NCBI GenBank assembly: GCA_900556785.1
Contig: USQK01000054.1
Location: 1 to 11,773, forward strand
DNA: 11,773 nt
Source: an uncultured Veillonella sp.
GTDB lineage: Bacteria > Bacillota > Negativicutes > Veillonellales > Veillonellaceae
Direction: 5' to 3'
The position numbers and the translations under genes are program-made. The notes under the pieces are model-generated. The model saw nothing but the letters and a program-made list of their open reading frames with translations, did not search any database and had not been told where the DNA came from. Of the stretch, positions 5,542 through 11,773 are shown piece after piece (the first letter of the stretch is position 1; each line of letters starts with the position of its first letter).

Positions 5542-8500
5542 ATGACAGAGCTAGAATTTGAAGATAAATTAATTGAGCAATTATCAACTGGGATTGTTAT
5601 TAATACAGCTAATACAAAACAAACAGGCGATACAATAGATGCTTATGGTAATATGAAGGTTTATAAAAGTAAACTTTGGAAGTATGAGCCAACTATAAAA
5701 ACAACAGAGGCACTTTGGGATAACTTCCGCAAGATTTTATATCAATTAAATCAAAATCAACTGACACAACCATTAAGTGATACGGAATTTAAACAAGTTC
5801 AAAAGGTAATTAATGAACTGTATACACCATATCAAGCAGGGCAGTTTTTATATGGTATCAATGGCGTATCCCAAGTAGAAGTTGACCTAGATGATGGCCG
5901 TCATGTATTTTTAACAGTATTTGATCAAAAACAAATTGGGGCAGGTAATACTGTCTATCAAGTAGTTAGTCAAATTAAGCGAGAACCGCAAATTGCAGGT
6001 CGTCCAGAACGTCGTTTTGATACAACACTACTCATTAATGGCTTGCCAATTATTCAAATTGAGGAAAAATCTGTAAAACATTCTGTGGATGAGGCATTAA
6101 ATCAAATGCATCAATATATTCAGGAAAAACAGTATAGTGATATTTTCTCAACAGTTCAAATTCTAGTCGCAATGACTCCAAATCGAATTAAATATATGGC
6201 GAATACTACGGCCGATTTGTTTAATAAAGATTTTGCTTTTGAATGGCAAAATCCTAATGATAATAAGGTTGTTCGTAATTGGACTACCTTTGCAGATATG
6301 TTCCTTAGCATACCAATGGCACATCAAATGTCTACATTGTTTACTATTCTCGATGGTACTAAGAATAAACAAATGCTTAAGGTTATGCGCCCTTATCAGG
6401 TGTATGCCACAAAAGCAGTTTTAAATGAATTAAAACGTGCTGATTTTGATTTACCAATTAATAAATTAGGTTATGTTTGGCATACGACAGGTTCTGGTAA
6501 AACGATTACTAGTTTCAAAACTGCATGGCTGGTAAGTCGCATGCCAAATGTAGATAAGGTAGTATTCGTCGTTGACCGTATTGCATTAACAAAACAAACT
6601 GAAGCAAATTATAAGGCATATGACCCTGAAGGTTCTATTGATATTGATGGTAAACAATTCGATACCGTTGGTGGTACAGAAAATACTTCCGCATTAAAGA
6701 AAAAATTAAATGAAAAAGGGTATGGCATCATTGTTACATCTGTACAAAAACTAAATACTCTTATTAATCGTAAAGACTTTGTAGTACCTAATAAAAACTT
6801 TGTGTTTATTGTTGATGAGGCCCATAGGTCTACCGGTGGTGAAAGCTTCGAGGACTTACAAAAAGTATTTAAAGGTGCTGCTTGGGTTGGCTATACAGGA
6901 ACACCTATGTTTGATAAGGTGGTCGGTAAAAAAGGTACTAAGACACATGAGGTCTTTGGTAAGTTGTTACATGCGTATACTATTCGTGAAGCCATTGCAG
7001 ATAAAAATGTATTAGGTTTTAAAGTGGATTTTGAAACTACGATTGCAGAAGACAAAATGAAACTTGAATACCTACCAAAGTTCTATAAAGATAAATACCC
7101 TGATTGGAATGAGCTTGATATTGAGCGAAAGATTGCTAACCTTACCGATAATGATATGGATGATATGATAGAGCCAAGTTTCTATGATAATAATCTTGAT
7201 CACGTAAAGTTGGTTGTAGAAGATATCTTTAAAAATTGGAGAAACCGTTCCAATGATGGTGCTTATAACGCGATGCTTACTACACATGTAGGTGGGAATA
7301 GAGCAAGTACACCAATGGCCTTAATGTACTTTGATGAATTTGAAAGAGTGAATCAAGAACGTGTAGAGCAAGGGTTACCAACGTTAAAAGTGGGTATTAC
7401 TTTCAGTATGAGTACCAATAATAGTGATAACCAATTAACTACAAATGATGGTTTATTACGTGCTATGAAACATTACAATAAGATGTTTGGTACTAGCTTT
7501 GGACTTGATGATGTATCAGGTTATACACAAGATTTAACAACACGCTTAAATCGTACAGCACAAGATGGGCAATATTTAGATATTGTTATCGTAGTGGATC
7601 AACTATTGACTGGTTTTGATGCACCGCAGCTAAATACACTTTACGTAGACCGTACATTGAAGGATGCAATGTTAATCCAAGCTTACTCTAGAACAAATCG
7701 TATTGCCGATAATCAAGGTAAGCCGTGGGGACGTATAGTCAATTATAGATGGCCAACTAAGAACGAAGAACTCATGAATCGAGCATTAAGTATATATGCT
7801 AATAAACACTCCGCTGATGTACAAGAAACATTAGTTGATACAAAGGCATTAGTTGATACTGGTGTTTTAGCCAAACCTTTCAAAGAACAATTTGAAGAGG
7901 TAAAACAAGTGGTAGATCGTATTGCAGATATGACGGATAATTTTACAGAAGTTCCTGCTAGTGAAGCTAAGCAAGAAGAAATGTTTAATCTTATGCGTAC
8001 ATATAGCGCTGGCATGTCAAAGCTAAAACAATATGATCCAGATGTTGTTAATGGAGAAGATATCGGATTTGACTATGATAATCCAGATGAGCTTGTTACA
8101 TTGCTTGGAATGACACCTGAACAAGAAGAAATGTTAACTACTTCTTTGTATAACGATTTAAAAGAACGAATTGCTGAAAATCATGATGTACCAGTTGCTC
8201 AAATTGAACTACGTATGATACATGTAAAACAAATTAGTGTTAACTATGACTATCTCACTGAATTGATTGAAGCATTAATGAATGCTGTTCATGAAAACCG
8301 TATGGATATTGCTGCAGATTATCGTGAAAAAATTAGTGATTTTGCAATGGCTTTAGATGATCGTCAATATGCAAAACAAATTAATAATGCTGTTGATGCA
8401 ATTTATAAAGGTACGTATCCACCAGAAGGAAAAGATATCCAATATCCTGTAAAGTTAACTAGTTTGGAAGTCATTGAAGATGTAAATACAATGATTATGA

Positions 8501-8769
8501 AAGATGATATTTTCGATTTCCGCTTAAAATGGGGAATCATTGATGTTATCAGTAATGATGAAATATTAGATCTATTCTCTCGACATACGGCCGGTAAACA
8601 GGATTTAGATAGTACTGGTAGAATTAGTAAGCTAAAAAAAGATGCACGTGCGGAATATCAAGCAAAAGCACAAGATGCGGATATTGTAAGCCTTAATAAA
8701 ATTAAATATGGTAATGAACTTGTGGCAGCTTTATATAAATTTGCAGATTCTTATGTTAATGAAAGGTAG
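5542..8769 (+). CDS. hsdR: Type I restriction enzyme R subunit (nuclease and DNA translocase)
   Basis: HsdR cuts unmodified DNA after ATP-driven translocation, in complex with HsdM and HsdS. The 1075-residue protein is full-length and intact. An N-terminal RecB-like nuclease domain has Asp160, Glu174-x-Lys176 and a QxxxY motif (Gln188-Tyr192). The SF2 motor follows: Walker A HTTGSGKT (314-321), DEAH (425-428), YTGTP (451-455), DQLLTGFDAP (686-695) and QAYSRTNR (713-720). The remaining roughly 300 residues form a helical C-terminal region like that of EcoR124-type (type IC) R subunits, which run to about 1040 residues. AGGGAG (5527-5532) lies 9 bases before the ATG, inside the end of the half-S gene. 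Every key residue I looked for is present, so an active enzyme is expected. Confidence 0.97.
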   Translation: MTELEFEDKLIEQLSTGIVINTANTKQTGDTIDAYGNMKVYKSKLWKYEPTIKTTEALWDNFRKILYQLNQNQLTQPLSDTEFKQVQKVINELYTPYQAGQFLYGINGVSQVEVDLDDGRHVFLTVFDQKQIGAGNTVYQVVSQIKREPQIAGRPERRFDTTLLINGLPIIQIEEKSVKHSVDEALNQMHQYIQEKQYSDIFSTVQILVAMTPNRIKYMANTTADLFNKDFAFEWQNPNDNKVVRNWTTFADMFLSIPMAHQMSTLFTILDGTKNKQMLKVMRPYQVYATKAVLNELKRADFDLPINKLGYVWHTTGSGKTITSFKTAWLVSRMPNVDKVVFVVDRIALTKQTEANYKAYDPEGSIDIDGKQFDTVGGTENTSALKKKLNEKGYGIIVTSVQKLNTLINRKDFVVPNKNFVFIVDEAHRSTGGESFEDLQKVFKGAAWVGYTGTPMFDKVVGKKGTKTHEVFGKLLHAYTIREAIADKNVLGFKVDFETTIAEDKMKLEYLPKFYKDKYPDWNELDIERKIANLTDNDMDDMIEPSFYDNNLDHVKLVVEDIFKNWRNRSNDGAYNAMLTTHVGGNRASTPMALMYFDEFERVNQERVEQGLPTLKVGITFSMSTNNSDNQLTTNDGLLRAMKHYNKMFGTSFGLDDVSGYTQDLTTRLNRTAQDGQYLDIVIVVDQLLTGFDAPQLNTLYVDRTLKDAMLIQAYSRTNRIADNQGKPWGRIVNYRWPTKNEELMNRALSIYANKHSADVQETLVDTKALVDTGVLAKPFKEQFEEVKQVVDRIADMTDNFTEVPASEAKQEEMFNLMRTYSAGMSKLKQYDPDVVNGEDIGFDYDNPDELVTLLGMTPEQEEMLTTSLYNDLKERIAENHDVPVAQIELRMIHVKQISVNYDYLTELIEALMNAVHENRMDIAADYREKISDFAMALDDRQYAKQINNAVDAIYKGTYPPEGKDIQYPVKLTSLEVIEDVNTMIMKDDIFDFRLKWGIIDVISNDEILDLFSRHTAGKQDLDSTGRISKLKKDARAEYQAKAQDADIVSLNKIKYGNELVAALYKFADSYVNER

Positions 8770-8776
8770 TGTTGTT

Positions 8777-8809
8777 ATGATAAAAGGAAAGCGAGGTTAT
8801 GATGAGTAA
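8777..8809 (+). CDS. Possible 10-codon leader peptide overlapping the hsdS start
   Basis: ATG at 8777 opens a ten-residue frame (MIKGKRGYDE) ending in TAA at 8807-8809, so it overlaps the hsdS start region (8799-8804) in a different frame. GAAAGG (8761-8766) is 10 bases upstream of it. Its only likely role would be to carry ribosomes from hsdR to hsdS. It may equally be a chance frame. Confidence 0.2.
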   Translation: MIKGKRGYDE

Positions 8810-10016
8810 AGAAAAACGGAGAGTACCTAAATTACGATTTCCTGGATTTACGGAAGATTGGGAACAGCGTAAGTTGGGAGATTTAGCTGAAATCGTACGT
8901 GGTGCATCTCCAAGACCGATTAGTGATCCAAAATGGTTTGATAATGATTCAAGTGTAGGTTGGTTGAGAATTGCAGATGTTACCGCCCAAGATGGTAGAA
9001 TTCGATATTTAGAACAAAAAATATCTGAATTAGGTCAAGAGAAAACGCGGGTTATAAAAACTCCGCATTTATTACTGAGCATTGCTGCAACTGTAGGAAA
9101 ACCTGTAATTAATTACGTTCCAACCGGTGTTCATGATGGATTTTTAATTTTTCTAAATCCTAAATTCAATATTTTATATACATTTTGGTGGTTAGAAATG
9201 TTCCGAGAAAAATGGAATAAGTATGGTCAACCAGGTAGCCAAGTAAATTTAAATTCTGATTTAGTGAAAAATCAAGTTATTAATATACCAAATGAAAAAG
9301 AACAAGAAAAAATTAGTTCATTTTTAGAATCTCTTGATAAAATTATTACCCTTCATCAGCGTAAGTTAGATAACCTCAAATTAAAGAAAAAAGCGTTGCT
9401 CCAAAAACTTTTTCCGAAGAATGGAGAGCGATATCCTGAACTTCGTTTCCCTGGATTTACTGATGCTTGGGAACAGCGTAAGTTTAGTGATTTATATGAG
9501 AAGATCTCTGAAAAGAATGATTTATCATATTCACTTGATAAAATTATCTCTGTAGCGAATATGTATTATAAATCTGATGCAAAAGTATCTAATGAAGAAT
9601 ATTTGAAGACTTATAATATATTCCGATATGGTGAGATCGCCTTTGAGGGAAATAAGAGTAAAGATTTTGCTTATGGGAGATTTGTGGAAAACACTATAGG
9701 GGATGGAATTATATCTCATGTTTTTGAAGTATTTAGACCAATTAGTAAATATGATATTTATTTTTGGAAATATTATATTAACTATGAACCAATAATGGGA
9801 AAAGTTCTTTCAAGATGCACAAAAAAAACTACAATGATGACAAACTTAGTTGCTAAAGACTTTTTGAAAGAAACAGTTTTAGTACCTACCTTAGCTGAAC
9901 AAAAACAAATTGGGACATTATTAAATGCTCTCGATAAATCTATTACCCTTCATCAGCGTAAGTTAGATCACTTACAATTACAGAAAAAAGCATTACTTCA
10001 ACAGATGTTTGTATAA
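8802..10016 (+). CDS. hsdS: Type I restriction-modification specificity subunit
   Basis: HsdS chooses the bipartite DNA target for both methylation and restriction. The 404-residue protein has two TRDs in a tandem layout. Each unit starts with LRFPGFTxxWEQRK (from about residues 11 and 214) and ends with a helix containing LDKxITLHQRKLD (from about residues 178 and 377). The two helices set the spacing between the half-sites. TRD1 and TRD2 differ in sequence, so the target should be asymmetric. The gene is complete. I prefer ATG 8802 to the adjacent ATG 8799 because GAGG (8793-8796) is only 2 bases from the first and 5 from the second. Both TRDs contain very A+T-rich stretches, a usual sign of exchange. 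The gene lies 32 bases after hsdR and 16 before hsdM, an unusual R-S-M order. Confidence 0.95.
   Translation: MSKEKRRVPKLRFPGFTEDWEQRKLGDLAEIVRGASPRPISDPKWFDNDSSVGWLRIADVTAQDGRIRYLEQKISELGQEKTRVIKTPHLLLSIAATVGKPVINYVPTGVHDGFLIFLNPKFNILYTFWWLEMFREKWNKYGQPGSQVNLNSDLVKNQVINIPNEKEQEKISSFLESLDKIITLHQRKLDNLKLKKKALLQKLFPKNGERYPELRFPGFTDAWEQRKFSDLYEKISEKNDLSYSLDKIISVANMYYKSDAKVSNEEYLKTYNIFRYGEIAFEGNKSKDFAYGRFVENTIGDGIISHVFEVFRPISKYDIYFWKYYINYEPIMGKVLSRCTKKTTMMTNLVAKDFLKETVLVPTLAEQKQIGTLLNALDKSITLHQRKLDHLQLQKKALLQQMFV
8841..8875 (+). repeat. hsdS start-of-unit direct repeat, copy 1
   Basis: These 35 bases recur at 9450-9484 with three mismatches, 609 bases (203 codons) downstream and in the same frame. 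They encode PGFTxxWEQRK at the entrance to TRD1. The last 18 bases are identical in both copies. Confidence 0.9.
9331..9371 (+). repeat. hsdS helix-region direct repeat, copy 1
   Basis: These 41 bases recur at 9928-9968 with three mismatches. The final 28 bases (9344-9371) are identical. The 597-base offset is a whole number of codons (199). They encode LDKxITLHQRKLD at the exit of TRD1. Confidence 0.92.
9450..9484 (+). repeat. hsdS start-of-unit direct repeat, copy 2
   Basis: Second copy of the repeat at 8841-8875, opening TRD2. Together with the helix-region copies it gives hsdS two like-framed modules that could recombine without breaking the reading frame. Confidence 0.9.
9928..9968 (+). 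repeat. hsdS helix-region direct repeat, copy 2
   Basis: Second copy of the repeat at 9331-9371, closing TRD2 about 50 bases before the hsdS stop. All 28 bases of 9941-9968 match 9344-9371. Confidence 0.92.
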
Positions 10017-10032
10017 ATAAAGGAGATTTTGT

Positions 10033-11634
10033 ATGGCAGAATCAAAAGCACAGAATATTTCAAGCCAATTGTGGGCTATTGCCAACGATTTGCGTGGCAC
10101 AATGGATGCAAGTTCTTTCAAAGATTACATTCTTCCATTTTTATTCTATAAATATCTTTCCATTCATCAAGAAGAGTACCTAGTTAATAATGACTTGGTT
10201 GATATTTCAGATGGAAAATCTGTTAATGAGGCATATAAGGAGCTTGTTGAGGACGCAGGTTTAGAGGCTTGTTTAATTGATATTGCAGGTACATTAGGAT
10301 ATGCTATTAATCCTGAGGATACATGGGCTTCTTTAACTGAAAGTATTCATAATGGTTCCGTTATTCCGAGTGATTATCAACGATTATTTGAAAACTTTAA
10401 TAAGAATGCTGAAATTAATAAAGAAGCTGCCGCAGATTTTAGAGGTATTTTTAACTATATCAATCTTGGTGACTCTGGGCTTGGATCAACGACAGCAGGT
10501 AGAACTAAGACTTTGAATGCAGTTGTTACTAAAATCGACGAAATTGAGTACAAAGATGAAAGTGGTAAAGATATACTTGGTGAAATCTATGAATATTTAA
10601 TTGGTAAATTTGCAGCTAATGCTGGTAAAAAGGGTGGGGAGTTCTATACACCTCATGAAGTTAGTCAAATTTTAGCTAAAATTGTTACTGGTAATATAGA
10701 ATCTCAAACTGATACTTTCACAGTCTATGACCCAACAATGGGTTCTGGCTCATTACTATTGACAGTTCGTAATGAATTGCCTGATGGCTCTCGTCAAGGT
10801 GCAGTTAGCTTTTACGGTCAAGAATTAAATACAGTAACATATAACTTGGCTCGAATGAATTTGATGATGCATGGTGTTACATATAATAATATGACATTGA
10901 ATAATGCGGATACTCTTGAAAGCGACTGGCCAGATGGTCCAGACCGTGACGGTATCGATAGACCACGTTCCTTTGATGCTGTTGTTGCAAATCCTCCATA
11001 CTCTGCTAAATGGGATAATAATGAAAGTAAGCTTAAAGACCCACGCTTTAGTGAATATGGTAAATTAGCACCAGCTTCTAAAGCAGATTATGCTTTTATA
11101 TTACATAGTTTATATCATTTAAACAATGAAGGTACAATGGCAATCGTTTTACCTCATGGCGTTCTATTCCGTGGTGCAGCAGAAGGTAAGATTCGTCAAA
11201 CTATTATAGAAAAGAATTACCTTGATGCGGTGATTGGTTTGCCTGCGAACTTGTTCTATGGCACAAGTATTCCTACAACAATCCTTGTATTTAAGAAAAA
11301 CCGCACGACACGCGATGTACTATTTATCGATGCTAGCAATGAGTTTGAAAAAGGTAAAAATCAAAATAATTTGAGCGATGAAAATATTACTAAAATTATT
11401 GAAACATATCGAAATAGACAAGATGTTGATAAATATGCAAATGTTGCATCTATCGAAGAAATTAAAGAAAATGACTATAATTTAAATATTCCTCGATATG
11501 TAGATACATTTGAGGAAGAAGAAGAACTTAATCTTGATGAAATCAATCGTATGATTGAACAAGATAACCAAGAAATTGCACAACTTGAAAAAGAAATAGC
11601 CGAACAATTAGCCCTATTAGGCGTCAAAATGTAA
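10033..11634 (+). CDS. hsdM: Type I restriction-modification N6-adenine methyltransferase subunit
   Basis: HsdM transfers a methyl group from S-adenosylmethionine to adenine at the site read by HsdS, and is required for restriction as well. The 533-residue protein is complete. An N-terminal HsdM_N helical domain (about 8-140) starts with the typical 'LWAIANDLRGTMDASSFKDY' stretch. The Rossmann methyltransferase domain follows, with GGEFYTP (201-207), the cofactor motif DPTMGSGS (233-240), YGQELN (261-266) and the catalytic NPPY (320-323). The C-terminus (about 495-533) is an acidic, heptad-like helix, probably contacting HsdS. AAAGGAG (10019-10025) is 7 bases before the ATG. This is the last operon gene here. 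Its N-terminus and the partner HsdR resemble type IC systems. Confidence 0.97.
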   Translation: MAESKAQNISSQLWAIANDLRGTMDASSFKDYILPFLFYKYLSIHQEEYLVNNDLVDISDGKSVNEAYKELVEDAGLEACLIDIAGTLGYAINPEDTWASLTESIHNGSVIPSDYQRLFENFNKNAEINKEAAADFRGIFNYINLGDSGLGSTTAGRTKTLNAVVTKIDEIEYKDESGKDILGEIYEYLIGKFAANAGKKGGEFYTPHEVSQILAKIVTGNIESQTDTFTVYDPTMGSGSLLLTVRNELPDGSRQGAVSFYGQELNTVTYNLARMNLMMHGVTYNNMTLNNADTLESDWPDGPDRDGIDRPRSFDAVVANPPYSAKWDNNESKLKDPRFSEYGKLAPASKADYAFILHSLYHLNNEGTMAIVLPHGVLFRGAAEGKIRQTIIEKNYLDAVIGLPANLFYGTSIPTTILVFKKNRTTRDVLFIDASNEFEKGKNQNNLSDENITKIIETYRNRQDVDKYANVASIEEIKENDYNLNIPRYVDTFEEEEELNLDEINRMIEQDNQEIAQLEKEIAEQLALLGVKM

Positions 11635-11773
11635 GGATAAACGCAACTAAACTTAAGTTGTCAATTCAATTTATTAGTTTTATCTATAGTATAAACTATA
11701 TTATAAACTTTAATATTTATGATTATTTATTAGCGCTTAGTTGTAAATTGAAACTGAACACATAAAAAATCCA
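11635..11773. other. A+T-rich non-coding tail after hsdM
   Basis: No gene or canonical T-tract terminator is visible. The stretch has a 10-bp palindrome AACTTAAGTT (11650-11659), a small hairpin TATAGT/ACTATA with an ATAA loop just after 11683, and a 9-bp inverted repeat, TTCAATTTA (11665-11673) with TAAATTGAA (11744-11752), spanning about 70 bases. Together these may mark the end of the RM operon transcript or an island boundary, but neither is shown. Confidence 0.35.

Noticed and set aside
7743..8015. Minus-strand open frame inside hsdR
   Set aside because: The complementary strand encodes conserved HsdR sequence, and the frame has no supported start signal.
9331..9968. Repeats in hsdS as a CRISPR-like or mobile-element signal
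   Set aside because: There are only two copies of each, both coding and in frame, and they match the known tandem structure of S subunits.
11720..11773. Minus-strand frames open to the right edge, possibly a convergent gene end
   Set aside because: All three frames are open for only about 12-16 codons and none shows a recognisable protein ending.

Overview
The window is A+T-rich. Its strong Shine-Dalgarno sites, its many small secreted proteins without recognisable function, and the style of its type I restriction-modification (RM) genes suggest a Firmicutes-type anaerobe, most likely a member of the Negativicutes such as Veillonella. That assignment rests on overall gene character. No rRNA or other marker gene is present.

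Left part (1-4920). The window opens on the last 17 codons of a gene, followed by a strong rho-independent terminator. Next comes a small protein with two membrane segments (176-727). A run of exported proteins follows: a DUF4163/DUF3298-like protein (869-1510), two orphan signal-peptide proteins (1687-2241 and 2311-3540) that probably share a transcript with an MmcQ/YjbR-family gene (3547-3906), a short Asn-rich, four-cysteine secreted peptide on the minus strand (4017-4253), and another orphan secreted protein (4362-4826). A long two-way hairpin terminator separates the convergent pair. A compact A+T-rich divergent promoter region separates the divergent pair.

Right part (4971-11634). This is one tightly packed plus-strand type I RM operon, apparently of the type IC (EcoR124-like) kind. 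Its order is unusual: a half-size specificity-like gene (189 aa), hsdR (1075 aa), full hsdS (404 aa), hsdM (533 aa). HsdM should methylate adenine at the site chosen by the two target-recognition domains (TRDs) of HsdS. HsdR adds the nuclease and DNA-translocase activity that cuts unmodified DNA. The extra half-S protein is the least explained component.

The full hsdS gene carries in-frame direct repeats that bracket both TRDs. These could support exchange of specificity cassettes. A candidate promoter for the RM operon lies across the terminator hairpin just upstream, so an operon transcript would lack the first arm of that hairpin. The last 139 bases hold no gene I can support.

No CRISPR array, tRNA, rRNA, insertion sequence or recombinase gene was seen. 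The best candidates for something new are the half-S/R/S/M arrangement, the TRD-bracketing repeats and the secreted Asn/Cys-rich peptide.
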